A stretch of DNA of 64,000 bases. Source: an uncultured Dongia sp. GTDB taxonomy: Bacteria; Pseudomonadota; Alphaproteobacteria; Dongiales; Dongiaceae. Shown piece after piece: positions 34,656 through 44,800 of the stretch (the stretch's first letter is position 1; the number at the start of each line of letters is the position of its first letter). Position numbers and translations under genes: made by a program. The notes beneath the pieces were generated by a model. The model was not told where the DNA came from and searched no databases. It saw only the letters and a program-made list of their open reading frames with translations. The stretch is taken from the NCBI RefSeq assembly GCF_936916975.1, contig NZ_CAKZGO010000041.1:1-64000 (forward strand). Reading direction: 5' to 3'.

Positions 34656-35326
34656 TCGGCGACCTTCAAGAGATAGCCAACACCCCTGATCGTGTGGATC
34701 GTGACGCCGCCGTTTAGATCGGCCAGCTTTTTTCTGAGGCGAGAGACATGCGCATCCAGTGAATTTGACTGGATTTCGTCGCCGAAGCCGTACACGGCGT
34801 TGGAGAGGGCCTCGCGGGTTACCGTCCGGCCAATCCGCTTCATCAAGGCTCCCAGGACCAGAAGTTCACGGCGAGGCAAAATCAAAGGCTTGCCATCGAG
34901 CAACGGCTCCATATGAGAGACGTCAAAGGCGAGACGACCGGCAGAGATGATGTCAGACGACAACAGCGTTGGGCGACGAAGCACGGCTCGAAGCCGCGCT
35001 ATCAATTCCTCGACGACAAAGGGCTTGCCCATGTAGTCGTCGGCTCCCATATCAAGACCCCGAATGCGGCCCTCATGGTCATTGTGGGCCGTGAGTACAA
35101 TGATTGGAGCATCGATATTGCTGGTCCTCAGTTCAGGAATCAAACGGAGGCCTTCTCCGTCCGTCAGCTGCCGGTCCAGGAGGATCGCATCGTATGAATG
35201 CATGTGGACGGCTTCCCGCGCATCCGTTACCGATGTTACGTGATCGATGACGATATTGTGCTTGGACAGTGCATCGCCGAGCGCACTTGCCATATCCAGT
35301 TCATCCTCGACCAAGAGAATCCGCAT
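34652..35326 (-). CDS. OmpR/PhoB-family response regulator
   Basis: A 224-residue protein. Receiver domain: acidic pair in 'LLVEDELD', phosphoacceptor Asp in 'AILLDRQLTDGEG', Thr in 'IVLTAHND' and Lys in 'GKPF'. C-terminal winged helix: 'GRTVTREALSNAVYGFGDEIQSNSLDAHVSRLRKKL' with the terminal 'TIRGVGYLLK'. OmpR/PhoB regulators bind direct repeats with about 11-bp period. Exactly such repeats lie 45 bases upstream of this gene and again before two other nearby operons, so it very probably controls itself and them. Confidence 0.96.
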   Translation of the reverse strand: MRILLVEDELDMASALGDALSKHNIVIDHVTSVTDAREAVHMHSYDAILLDRQLTDGEGLRLIPELRTSNIDAPIIVLTAHNDHEGRIRGLDMGADDYMGKPFVVEELIARLRAVLRRPTLLSSDIISAGRLAFDVSHMEPLLDGKPLILPRRELLVLGALMKRIGRTVTREALSNAVYGFGDEIQSNSLDAHVSRLRKKLADLNGGVTIHTIRGVGYLLKVAE

Positions 35327-35370
35327 CAGTCACTCTCTGTTCAGTGGCAGGACAAGGTTATCGGTCAAAC

Positions 35371-35434
35371 CATTGCGGGAACATTGCGCAAATGGTCTTG
35401 GGGGATCCGGTCGGGCTGTAATGTTAATGCAATG
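35371..35434. promoter_or_regulatory. Four-half-site operator A
   Basis: CATTGC starts at 35371 and 35382 (11 apart). After the second, GCAAAT leads to a 25-base spacer. GTAATG at 35418 and GCAATG at 35429 (11 apart) are the inverted half-sites. The element is between the response regulator (leftward) and the ELM1 gene (rightward), so it may govern both. The rest of 35435-35640 shows no other clear element. Confidence 0.75.
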
Positions 35435-35640
35435 TACGCACGGAAGATTGTCTGCCGAGGCGAAATCGGCCATCCTTCTGGCAATGGTTAATGGATCTTG
35501 AGCGGGTTCTCAATCCATCTGACCTTGGCTATCTGCCCCTGGGGCGCCGGTAGGCGGAATCTCATTATTTGGCGAGGAATTTCGAGTTGAATCTAGGTTT
35601 GCAGGACTTACGTCGCGCGGCCATACCAACAGCCAGCAGT

Positions 35641-36780
35641 ATGCTTCCTTCCCCGGAAATCTGGGTCGTATTGACGCATGCGATTGGTGACAATGACCAG
35701 TGTCTGGCTCTGGCGGAAGCCCTCGGGCGCCCCTTTCGGACCATCAGCCTGGATTGGCCGAAATCGGGCCGCGCATTCGATCGCGCGCAGTTTGACGAGT
35801 TGCTACGGGAGGACATGAAGGGCCGTGTGCGACGTGCGCTGATCGGTCTTTCCGCACCCTGGCCGCGCCTGGTGATCTGCTGTGGCCATCGCGCCGACCC
35901 ACTCGCCTTCTGGATCAAAGGACAGTCCGGAGGATGTGCGAAGGTCGTGACTATCGGTCGCCCGCATTCGGCGCTCGCCCATTATGACCTGGTCGTCGCG
36001 CCACCCGAGTACATGCTGCCGGCGCGCGCGAACGTCATTCACCTGCCGATTTCGATGGCGCGTACACGAAGCGAACATGATCAGGACCAACCGGCCGAGC
36101 CGATCCTGGCGCCGAAGCCGTGGTTTACCATCCTCCTCGGCGGTCGGGTAAAGCAGTTCCTCGAAAGCGAGGCAACGCTCAAACAGGTGGCGGTGAGCGC
36201 TCAATTGGCGGCAGACAGATATGGCGGTTCGGTCATGGTCTCATCTTCCCGTCGTACACCGCCTTGGATGCTTGCTGCTGTCGAAAGCGAGTTGACGGCA
36301 CCTACCGTCTATCAATGGTCCAGCCGAAACGCCGACAATCCTTATTGGGCATTTTTGCAAAGGTCGGCGGCCGTGTTTGTAACCGGGGACAGCACGGCGA
36401 TGATCCGGGATGCCTGTCATTCCGGCGCACCGACCTACCTCATCGAGCTGCCGGACCGCATGGACATCCGGCGGTACGGGCGCCGTCGTCTATTCGGCCT
36501 CATCCGCAAGGCCGCTCAGTTGCTACGCAACTCCGGTCTGCAGGGTATGGCCGAGGCAGTGGATCGCGGCCAGGATTGGCTGCACGCAAAAGATATCCTT
36601 CGCTATCCACGTGACCTTCGCCGGTTCCATTCCAAAGTCTACGAAATGGGCGTGGCCCGATCGGCAGCCGACTTCGATCCGTCGGGGATAGCAGCACGGC
36701 GCGACGTCGAACACCTGCTCGACGCTTCAGGCGTTCGAATGGCCAGAGACAGATGCATGGTGTGGTTAAGTCCAAACTAG
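35641..36780 (+). CDS. ELM1-family (mitochondrial fission ELM1-like) protein
   Basis: From the ATG at 35641 the product has 379 residues; TTG starts at 35569 or 35587 (the latter after GCGAGGA) would lengthen it. 'IWVVLTHAIGDNDQCLALAEALGRPF', 'PRLVICCGHRADPLAFWIK', 'HYDLVVAPPEYMLP', 'TILLGGRVKQF' and 'VFVTGDSTAMIRDACHSGAPTYLIEL' follow the bacterial ELM1 family, common in Alphaproteobacteria. The fold resembles GT-B glycosyltransferases, with the last motif at the usual nucleotide-sugar site. Bacterial function is not established. It follows operator A and precedes MlaA, so a role in envelope glycolipid handling is a reasonable guess only. Confidence 0.88.
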   Translation: MLPSPEIWVVLTHAIGDNDQCLALAEALGRPFRTISLDWPKSGRAFDRAQFDELLREDMKGRVRRALIGLSAPWPRLVICCGHRADPLAFWIKGQSGGCAKVVTIGRPHSALAHYDLVVAPPEYMLPARANVIHLPISMARTRSEHDQDQPAEPILAPKPWFTILLGGRVKQFLESEATLKQVAVSAQLAADRYGGSVMVSSSRRTPPWMLAAVESELTAPTVYQWSSRNADNPYWAFLQRSAAVFVTGDSTAMIRDACHSGAPTYLIELPDRMDIRRYGRRRLFGLIRKAAQLLRNSGLQGMAEAVDRGQDWLHAKDILRYPRDLRRFHSKVYEMGVARSAADFDPSGIAARRDVEHLLDASGVRMARDRCMVWLSPN

Positions 36781-36840
36781 AGGGACCGAGGTCAACGCGG
36801 GCTGGTTCCAGGCCCACGGCGCCGGCAAACTCAAATCCTA

Positions 36841-36903
36841 TATTGCGGCAGCATTGCGCAAATATTCCGCAATCTCTCGGCGGCCCGTAATGTTCGGGCA
36901 ATC
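36841..36903. promoter_or_regulatory. Four-half-site operator B, upstream of mlaA
   Basis: TATTGC at 36841 and CATTGC at 36852 are 11 apart. After a 24-base spacer come GTAATG at 36887 and GCAATC at 36898, inverted and 11 apart. Downstream, GCGATATC (36911) and ATGATCGCT (36935) are repeated at identical spacing after operator C, so the promoter itself also seems conserved. Confidence 0.78.
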
Positions 36904-37002
36904 CGCCGATGCGATATCTCTTGTGGAAGCGACGATGATCGCTCGACCTGCCGCGGCAGGAAAGAGTCTTCGTGGTCGAGCTGCAAGGATAGGGGCCGCC
37001 TG

Positions 37003-37785
37003 ATGAAACCCAACATGCCACGTCACGAATTGTTCTCGTGCCGGACGATCGCTCTGGCCGCGCTTCTGGCTCTCGCTGCCTGCGCTGAGGTGCCGACCGA
37101 TCCGGTGGCACGCATGGCATATGATGAGGCGAACGATCCCGCCGAACCCGCGAACCGGCTCATCTTCGACGGCAATCAATGGGTTGACCGCAACGCTCTG
37201 CAGCCTGCAGCGCGCACCTACCAGAACTATGTACCGGGCGGCGTCCGCGACGGTGTGCGCAATTTCGGCCAGAACCTGGGGACGCCCGTCGTGCTGGTGA
37301 ATGATGTGCTCCAGGGGAACATGAGCCGGGCCTGGACCACGGCACAGCGGTTTGCCGTCAACACCACGGTTGGCGTGGCCGGGCTGTACGATGTTGCGAG
37401 CGACTGGGACCTGCCAGCGCATGAAGCCGATTTCGGTCAGACGCTGGGCGTCTGGGGTGTTGGCCCCGGGCCGAGCGTACAGCTACCGCTGCTCGGACCG
37501 TCGAATCTGCGCGACACAGCCGGAACAGCTTTCGGATTCCTCGGCGATCCCGTCGGCAATGTTCCCGGGATGCAGGTCATCCAGATGTCCAGCTCGGTGG
37601 CAGGCGTCATCGACGGTCGCGCCCGAATGCTGCCGATGACCGGCGAACTGGAGAAGAATTCGATCGACTATTATGCCGCATTGCGCAGCATGTATGAACA
37701 ACGGCGCGCGGCCTTCATCGAGGAAGGCAAGACTGGAAGCCTTCCGTCGGCCGAGGATGGAGCGCCGCCGACACCTGCGCCCTGA
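37003..37785 (+). CDS. mlaA: MlaA (VacJ) family outer-membrane lipoprotein
   Basis: A 260-residue protein with a signal peptide and lipobox (LALAACAEV, Cys28). 'YDEANDPAEPANRLIFDGNQWVDRNAL' and 'FLGDPVGNVPGMQVIQ' are family motifs. 'RFAVNTTVGVAGLYDVASDWDLPAHEADFGQTLGVWGVGPGPSVQLPLLGPSNLRD' is the diagnostic MlaA region. MlaA sits in the outer membrane and removes misplaced phospholipids from its outer leaflet. The mlaBCDEF partners are not in this window. Operator B lies about 100 bases upstream, so expression is probably under the adjacent two-component system. Confidence 0.95.
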   Translation: MKPNMPRHELFSCRTIALAALLALAACAEVPTDPVARMAYDEANDPAEPANRLIFDGNQWVDRNALQPAARTYQNYVPGGVRDGVRNFGQNLGTPVVLVNDVLQGNMSRAWTTAQRFAVNTTVGVAGLYDVASDWDLPAHEADFGQTLGVWGVGPGPSVQLPLLGPSNLRDTAGTAFGFLGDPVGNVPGMQVIQMSSSVAGVIDGRARMLPMTGELEKNSIDYYAALRSMYEQRRAAFIEEGKTGSLPSAEDGAPPTPAP

Positions 37786-38086
37786 CAGTCATCTCAGAAC
37801 GCGCCGAGGGTCAGCTCAAGGCACAGCTTCCTGGGTCACGCGCAGCCAGTTTGTCTGATCGGGCGATTCCGCTTCGATTTCGAAAATCATCGTGGTCAGA
37901 GCAACTCATGAATCAAGCGCCGCGGACGGTCGCCGTATTACTCCTACCGGCCGTTTCATTGCTGCCGGCTCCGCAACCACTGAGCCGAACCGACGCTGCT
38001 TAACCCAACGGCGGTGCGACCCCCGCCCTGGATGTACCAGATACCAACAAGAGTCACGAATCACACCTCACGGCATCGGAACCCCT
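37786..38086. other. 301-base gap between mlaA and the radical SAM gene
   Basis: No operator copy, terminator or RNA gene is visible. A 31-codon ORF at 37908-38003 (MNQAPRTVAVLLLPAVSLLP...) resembles a bare signal peptide but has no supporting signal. Confidence 0.4.
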
Positions 38087-39715
38087 ATGAAACGTTTGCG
38101 CGTTACAGTGCTCGATCTCGTCAACAAGGGCCCGGCGAAGGGTCTGTTTGCACGCCTGATGAACGCCAATCTCGCTAGTATCATGCCACAGGTTATCGCC
38201 ACTTGGTGCCAAGAACTCGGTCACAACGTCCGTTATGTTTGCTACACGGGTTTCGAGGACCTGGATCATGAACTTCTGGAGGAAACCGACGTGCTGTTCG
38301 TCGGCGCATTCAGCCGCTCCGCGCAGACCGCCTATGCCATCAGCAATCTCTATCGGCAAAAAGGTGCCGTCACAGTGATAGGTGGGCCGCATGCCCGCTG
38401 CTATCCAGAAGATGCGACGCTTTACTTCGATTATGTTCTCGGATTGACGGACAAGACAGTCGTTGACGATGTGCTGCGTGAGCGAGCGCCGCACCGGCCG
38501 CAGGGTCGCTGCCTGAGCGCGGCGCGGCAGCCGACGGCACTTCCTAGCGTCGCTGCGCGCTGGAGGTTCATCGAACAGACGATTGCCAAGGCACCGGCAT
38601 TCAAATTCGTTCCTATGATCGGCAGCATGGGATGTCCTTATACGTGCAGCTTCTGCATCGATTCTGTCGTCGATTATCAACCACTCGCCTTTGACCAGAT
38701 GCGCGACGACCTACGCTTTGTGCTTGGCAAGCTGAAACGTCCCGTTGTCGCCTGGCATGACCCGAATTTCGGCGTGCGTTTCGATGACTACATGTCAGCC
38801 ATCGAGGACGTGGTGCCGGCCGGCGGGATACGTTTCGTCGCTGAAAGCAGTCTATCGCTTCTGTCGGAGTCACATCTTAAGCGGCTGAAGGCGAGCGGGT
38901 TCGTCGGGATTTTACCGGGTATCGAATCCTGGTTTGAACTCGGCAACAAGTCCAAGACCGGCCGCTGCGCCGGGATGGAGAAGGTTCGTCAGGTCTCTGA
39001 TCATGTCAATACGATCCTCCGCTACATTCCATTCGTGCAGACGAACTTCGTGCTCGGCCTCGACAGCGATGCAGGGCGCGAACCTTTCGAGTTGACGAAG
39101 CGTTTTTTTGAACTGACACCCGGCGCTTATCCCGCCTTCTCGTTGCTCACAGCCTATGGCCGAGCGGCGCCGCTCAACCTCCAACTACAGAGAGCCGGTC
39201 GTGTCCTGCCCGTCCCGTTCTTCTTTCTGGACGGGAACCACGCCATGAATGTGCGCCCACTTAACTATGCGTGGGCGCAGTTCTACGATTTAGTTGTCGA
39301 CACGACTCGTCACGCGATGACCGGCGGGCGCCTGCTCAGTCGCTTCGCCGCTAACCGTGGAGTCATCACAAAGATGTTTAATCTGGTGCGTGCCACTTCG
39401 TCCGGGCGCGTTAAATTCCAGGACCGAGTCAGAAGCCTTCTGATCACCGATGCCAATGTCCGCCGATTCTTCGAGGGTGAGAGCCGGATATTGCCAGATT
39501 TTTATGTAGAGCGCATGCGGCGCGGCCTGGGGCCACTCTGGTCCGCCTTGCCGCCCAGTGCGTTGATGCATGACGAGAATGCCTATCTGGCTGACCCGTT
39601 TGGCCAATCAATCGGGCTGGGTGCGGCACGTGCGGAAGTCCGCGCTGAGCGACTGCGGCTTGTCGCTACTTCTCCCGACGCACCTTTCATAACGTCGAGA
39701 GGAGAGGTCGCCTAG
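38087..39715 (+). CDS. B12-binding-domain radical SAM protein
   Basis: I use the ATG at 38087 (MKRLRVTVLDLVNKGP), 542 residues; the frame is open further up but looks non-coding. Residues about 1-145 form a cobalamin-binding-type Rossmann domain ('DVLFVGAFSRSAQTAYAISNLYRQKGAVTVIGGPHARCYPEDA'). The radical SAM core starts about residue 180 with the CxxxCxxC cluster motif CPYTCSFC, and later 'GILPGIESWFE'. The C-terminal 180 residues are family-specific and unknown to me. Such enzymes make difficult C-methylations or rearrangements, often on lipids or natural products. It shares a strand with mlaA, 301 bases downstream, and probably its regulation. Confidence 0.9.
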   Translation: MKRLRVTVLDLVNKGPAKGLFARLMNANLASIMPQVIATWCQELGHNVRYVCYTGFEDLDHELLEETDVLFVGAFSRSAQTAYAISNLYRQKGAVTVIGGPHARCYPEDATLYFDYVLGLTDKTVVDDVLRERAPHRPQGRCLSAARQPTALPSVAARWRFIEQTIAKAPAFKFVPMIGSMGCPYTCSFCIDSVVDYQPLAFDQMRDDLRFVLGKLKRPVVAWHDPNFGVRFDDYMSAIEDVVPAGGIRFVAESSLSLLSESHLKRLKASGFVGILPGIESWFELGNKSKTGRCAGMEKVRQVSDHVNTILRYIPFVQTNFVLGLDSDAGREPFELTKRFFELTPGAYPAFSLLTAYGRAAPLNLQLQRAGRVLPVPFFFLDGNHAMNVRPLNYAWAQFYDLVVDTTRHAMTGGRLLSRFAANRGVITKMFNLVRATSSGRVKFQDRVRSLLITDANVRRFFEGESRILPDFYVERMRRGLGPLWSALPPSALMHDENAYLADPFGQSIGLGAARAEVRAERLRLVATSPDAPFITSRGEVA

Positions 39716-39756
39716 CGATCCGCAATGCCTCCCCCGCTTCGGCTTGTCGGCCCCCA

Positions 39757-39819
39757 CATTGAGGCAACATTGCGCAAATATTTCCCAGTGCGGTGATGGC
39801 CCGCAATGTTGGGGCAACG
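39757..39819. promoter_or_regulatory. Four-half-site operator C, upstream of the mipA-RND genes
   Basis: CATTGA at 39757 and CATTGC at 39768 are 11 apart. A 24-base spacer is followed by GCAATG at 39803 and GCAACG at 39814, inverted and 11 apart. GCGATATC (39827) and ATGATCGCT (39851) follow at the same spacing as after operator B. Confidence 0.78.
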
Positions 39820-39887
39820 TGGCGAGGCGATATCCCATATGGCGGCAGCAATGATCGCTTCGAAAGAAACTCAAAGGGAATTGAAGA

Positions 39888-40715
39888 ATGCCCAATCAAT
39901 ACCGTCCCAGGCATCGTGCGACGCTTGCCATCAGTCTCGTCTGCATTGTTTTGCCCCTGCATGTGGCCCAGGCAGATGACCCGTTGCAGGGTTCTTCGGG
40001 ATCATTCTCCTGGCTCGACGGCGCTAGCCAGCAGGCCGCCGAGTGGAACGTTATCCTTGGTGGCGGATTTCGAGTCGAGCCTGAATTTGAGGGCGCTAAC
40101 GATTACAAGATTATGCCGGTTCCATTTGTTTCGGCGGATTTCGGACCCTATGTCAGCGTCGGCCCGATGGGGCTCACCATTAACGCATGGGATTATGAGG
40201 GTATGAGCGTGAAGGGTCGTCTTGGCTACGATCTCGGACGGGATTCGAGTGACGATAAGCATCTCCATGGATTGGGCGACATCGGTGCCGGCGCTGTGCT
40301 CGGGCTCGATCTGGCCTACAACCTGGATCCGGTGGAGTTCAAAGTTTCGCTGGATAAGACGGTCGGCGGGAGCGATGGCTTCGCTGCCAAGTTTGGAACC
40401 GCCTATTCGTTCGGCGTCGACAGTTTCATGTTCTCGATAGGCCCATCCGTCACATGGTCGGACGGTAACTACATGGAATCTTACTTCGGCGTAACTGACA
40501 GGCAGTCCGAAAAATCCGGACTGTCCAGCTTCGATGCGGATGCAGGCTTCAAGCGACTCGATCTAGAGGTGTCAGGCCTCTACTTCATTGACGAGCATTG
40601 GGTGGTCCGTGGCGAAGCAGGTCTCGGCTATCTCGTCGGCGATGCGGCAGACAGCCCGGTCTCGCAAGAGAATCTTCAAATGTCCACGATGTTTCTGCTG
40701 GGGTACAAATTCTGA
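39888..40715 (+). CDS. MipA/OmpV-family outer-membrane protein
   Basis: A 275-residue protein with a signal peptide (cleavage near AQADDP) and a beta-barrel pattern. Family features include 'WNVILGGGFRVEPEFEGANDYKIMPVPFVSADFG', 'VKGRLGYDLGRD', 'LHGLGDIGAGAVLGLDLAYNLDPVEFKV' and a C-terminal aromatic residue (LLGYKF). MipA/OmpV proteins are outer-membrane barrels linked to peptidoglycan-enzyme scaffolding, and some mediate antibiotic-related responses under two-component control. It lies just downstream of operator C and is followed on the same strand by the RND pump genes. Confidence 0.93.
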   Translation: MPNQYRPRHRATLAISLVCIVLPLHVAQADDPLQGSSGSFSWLDGASQQAAEWNVILGGGFRVEPEFEGANDYKIMPVPFVSADFGPYVSVGPMGLTINAWDYEGMSVKGRLGYDLGRDSSDDKHLHGLGDIGAGAVLGLDLAYNLDPVEFKVSLDKTVGGSDGFAAKFGTAYSFGVDSFMFSIGPSVTWSDGNYMESYFGVTDRQSEKSGLSSFDADAGFKRLDLEVSGLYFIDEHWVVRGEAGLGYLVGDAADSPVSQENLQMSTMFLLGYKF

Positions 40716-40779
40716 TGGTGCGAGCCCAACAGGGGACTGGGCACACAAACGCGACCGGCTGGGCCGCCGAGACCGGCCA

Positions 40780-41883
40780 ATGATCCCCATCATGGGTCGG
40801 CGGCCCACCCCGTGGATCATTTGCTCCCTCTTTCTTGCCTTCATTGGCGGTGTCACGGTGAATGCCGCCCCCAGGATGGCATTGGACGACAGAGAGACGA
40901 CAGGTGAAAGCATCGCGCCGGAGCGCAACGCAATGGCGGTCGTGACCGTGCGCCCCGTCTTTGCCGAATGGCAGAACCTGATCGAGACATCAGGAATCAT
41001 CGCGCCATGGCAGGAGGCCGTCATCAACGCTCAGATAGGTGGCTATCAGATCGTCGAGCTTCGCGCTGACGTGGGTGACGTAGTGCGAGAGGGGCAGGCG
41101 CTTGCCATCCTCAATCAGGCGTTCCTGCAGGCTCAGCGCGCCGAGCTTCAGGCCAAGCTGGACCAGGCCGTCACCAACCGGAAACGTGCATCGGCCCTGA
41201 GTGCAAAGGGGCATTTGAGCGAGAAGAGCCTTCTGCAGATGGAGACGGAGGAGAAGAGTGCGAAAGCGCTTCTCGATCAGAAGCTTCTCGAAATCAAATA
41301 CGCAACCGTCGTCGCGCCGGATGCGGGCATCGTTGTCTCGCGCTCCGCGATGCTGGGTCAGGTCGGCCAGCTGGGCACCGAGCTGTTCCGGATCATCCGA
41401 CAAGGCCGCCTCGAGTGGCGCGCTGAGATTGCAGCATCGGACGTCGTGAAGGTATCTCCGGGGCAGAAGGTGGAAGTTGACCTGCCGGACGGTGAAGTCG
41501 CCATCGGCACCATTCGGAAGATTTCCCCCATTCTGGATGAGGCGACTCATCGTGGCCTGATCTACGCCGATCTCGTGGTGGGCAGCATGGCTCGAGCCGG
41601 AATGTTCAGCAAGGGCAGGATCGACCTTGGTCTGCGCCGGGCGCTCGTCGTACCTGCGGCCAGTCTTCTTATCAAGGACGGCAGACATTACGTCGCCAAG
41701 GTATCGGAATTCGGAGATAGAGCGGCGGTTTCCCTGGTTCCCGTGACTGTCGGGCGCTATGCCGGTGACCAGGCTGAGATAACGGATGGCTTGTCACCGA
41801 ACGACGTGATCGTGAGCCAAGGTGCCGGGCTGCTCGACGACGGGGACCGCGTGCAAGTGGTGCAAACTGCTTGGCGCGAGTAG
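40780..41883 (+). CDS. RND efflux periplasmic adaptor subunit
   Basis: Start at ATG 40780 (MIPIMGRRPTPWIICSLFLAFIGGVTVNA), 367 residues. An N-terminal signal or anchor is followed by the adaptor pattern: barrel-sandwich halves 'GYQIVELRADVGDVVREGQALAILNQ' and 'IKYATVVAPDAGIVVSRSAMLGQVGQLG', flanking a helical hairpin. A beta-barrel ('LEWRAEIAASDVVKVSPGQKVEVDL') and a membrane-proximal domain follow. There is no lipobox. It begins 64 bases after the MipA gene and ends nine bases before the pump gene. It links the pump to an outer-membrane channel; no TolC-like gene is in the window. Confidence 0.93.
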   Translation: MIPIMGRRPTPWIICSLFLAFIGGVTVNAAPRMALDDRETTGESIAPERNAMAVVTVRPVFAEWQNLIETSGIIAPWQEAVINAQIGGYQIVELRADVGDVVREGQALAILNQAFLQAQRAELQAKLDQAVTNRKRASALSAKGHLSEKSLLQMETEEKSAKALLDQKLLEIKYATVVAPDAGIVVSRSAMLGQVGQLGTELFRIIRQGRLEWRAEIAASDVVKVSPGQKVEVDLPDGEVAIGTIRKISPILDEATHRGLIYADLVVGSMARAGMFSKGRIDLGLRRALVVPAASLLIKDGRHYVAKVSEFGDRAAVSLVPVTVGRYAGDQAEITDGLSPNDVIVSQGAGLLDDGDRVQVVQTAWRE

Positions 41884-41892
41884 GGCTTCCCC

Positions 41893-44800
41893 ATGAACTT
41901 CGCAACATGGTCCATTCGAAATCCGATTGCGGTCGTCGTCTTGTTCGCTTTGTTGACGATATCCGGACTGTGGAGTTTCGCGCATCTCCCTATTCAGGAT
42001 ATGCCGGATATCGAACAGCCTACCGTGAATGTCGAATTGTCCCAGCCCGGCGTAACGCCCTCTCAGCTGGAAACGGAAGTGGCCCGTCCAGTGGAGAATG
42101 CGATCGCGCCACTCGATCGTTTGGCTCACATAACGACGACAATCACCGACGGCCAGGTCGTCATCAAGGTCGAATTTGAGCTCGGCAAGCCGCTCGCCGA
42201 GGCGCTGTCGGAGGTCAAGGAGGCGGTGGACAGCATCCGATCGACCCTGCCCAAGGATATGGAGGAGCCTTCGGTCAGTGCGGTCAAGATCATGGGTGAT
42301 GCGATCCTGGTATACGCCGTGAAATCGGCGCAAATGGACGAAGTGGCCTTGTCCTGGTTTCTGGACGACGTGGTGGCGAGAAAGATCTCGAAGATATCGG
42401 GTGTTGGCCGTTTCCTGAGGGTCGGCGGAGTCGATAGAGAGATCACCGTTGAGGTCGATGCCGAAGCCGCGATGGCGATCGGCGTTACCCCCATGATCGT
42501 CTCCCGTGCCTTGGAAGCGATGCAGAAGCAGCTGTCAGGCGGCCGCGGGGAATTCGGCGAAGGGGATCAGGCGGTACGAATTTCGGCGCTGGTGCCGGAC
42601 GCTGAATCGCTGGAGGGCATTGCCATATCGCTCCCTGACGGCGGCTATGCGAAGCTCGGCGAAATCGCAGAGGTGCGGGACGGTGTGCGAGAGCGCGTCG
42701 AAATTGCCCTTCTGGATGGGCAATCGGCCATAGGCATCAAGATATTCCCCGCCAAAGGTGCGGACATCACCACGGTGGCCCGCGCAATCTCTACCGAGCT
42801 CGGTACCCTGGTCGCAGCAACCGAGGGCCTGCAGGTCGAGACTCTCTCCAACAGGATCGATCAGACATGGGAGCAGTACGAAGGTTCCATGCACATGCTG
42901 TACGAGGGCGGCGCACTCGCCATCCTCGTCGTGTGGCTGTTTCTGCGGGATTTGCGAGCAACCGCCGTCGCGGCAATCGCCCTGCTGCTTTCGATCATTC
43001 CGGTGTTCGCTGGCATGGATGTGTTGGGTTTTTCGCTCAACACCCTCACTCTCCTCGCTCTTACGGTCACGATCGGGATTTTGGTCGACGACGTCATCGT
43101 GGAGGTGGAGAACATCAAGCGGCACGCGACAGCCGGCAAGCCGATGGCACTGGCCACCGCAGATGCCGTTGTCGAGATCTCTATCGTCGTTCTGGCAACG
43201 ACACTCTGCGTCGTTTGTGCTTTCCTGCCGACGACCATCATGCCTGGCATCCCCGGATTGCTATTCAAGCAGTTCGGATGGACGGCGATCATTGCCGCAC
43301 TTTCTTCCCTACTCGTGGCCCGGATACTCACGCCGGTATTGGCGGTGTGGCTGTTGCGGTCGTCGGCAGATCATGCATCGGGCGATGGTCGCGTGATGCG
43401 CACCTACCTGGCCGTGGTCGATTGGTGCCTGGCGCACCGTGTATCGATCGTCGTCGCGGCTGGTCTGTTCTTTGCCGCTTCCATTCTCCTTCTGCCCTTG
43501 ATCCCAAGCGGGCTGTTGCCCGCGGACGACGTCGGCCACACTACGATCAATATCGAGATGGCACCGGGCGCTACATTGGATGCAACCATGGGAAAGGCGG
43601 AAGAGGTCCGCAACGCCTTGGCGTCAGTGCGCGGGATCGAGCATATGTTTGCTATCGTTGGGAGCGGTGGCGACGGGCAGGCCAGCGCCCGCAATAAGGC
43701 AGAACTGCTCGTCACCCTTGTCGCCGAAGAAGTTCGCGCCGGGCAGGCAGTCGTCGAAGACCTCGTTCGCGCGGTATTGGACGATGTCCCGGGGGCCAGA
43801 TTCTCGGTTGGATCCGGAGGTCTGGGGCAGCGCGTTGAGTTGCTGCTTGCAAGTGACGACACGTCAGCATTACGCAGGTCTGCGCGGGCCATCGAGCGCG
43901 AGATGCGAGGCCTTGCCGGCGTGTCGAATGTCAGATCCAGCGCCAGTCTGGAGCGCGCCGAAATCGTTATTCGGCCAGATACCGTCAGGGCCGCGGAGCG
44001 CGGGATCGAAACGCAGGAGATCGGCGATTCCGTGCGCATAGCTACCGGCGGCGACTTCGACAGTCAGGTTGGTAGATTGAACCTCGACAACCGGCAGGTA
44101 TTCCTGCGCGTGCGCCTCGCTGAACCAGCCCGGATGGACCGGCAGGCCTTTGGTAACATGCGCATTCCAGGAGCGAAGGGACTAGTCCCGCTGTCCAGCA
44201 TCGGCGAGATCTCCATCGAAAGCAGCTTGGCGCAGATCGATCGATTTGACCGGGAGAGGTACATTACGATCAGCGCCGATCTCGGCAGTTCCGCGTTCGG
44301 CAGGACGATGGCGGCAGTCATGTCGCTGTCGTCAGTCAAATTGTTGCCATCGAGCGTCGCCTTCATCGAGGCGGGTGACGCTGAGATAAGCGGCGATCTT
44401 CAAACGGGATTTGGCACAGCGATCGTCGCTGGCATCCTCTGCGTCTATGGGGTGCTGGTTGTGTTGTTCAGGGACTTCTTGCAGCCGGTCACCATCCTGT
44501 CGGCGATTCCATTTTCCCTGGGAGGCGCGCTCGCCTTACTGCTCATTTCCGGCAGCCAGCTGGACGTGCCGTCGCTTATCGGGATGGTCATGCTGATCGG
44601 CGTTGTGACCAAGAACTCGATCCTGCTGGTGGAATACGCCATCTTTGGGATGCGGAATGGCAACTTGTCCGTTCACGATGCGCTGATCGATGCGTGCCAT
44701 AAGCGAGCCCGGCCGATCATCATGACGACGGTAGCCATGATTGCCGGGATGGCGCCCATTGCGGCGGGACTGGGGTCCGACACATCGTTCCGGCAGCCGA

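Noticed and set aside
37908-38003. 31-codon ORF resembling a signal peptide between mlaA and the radical SAM gene
   Set aside because: No ribosome site, no mature domain and no coupling to neighbours.
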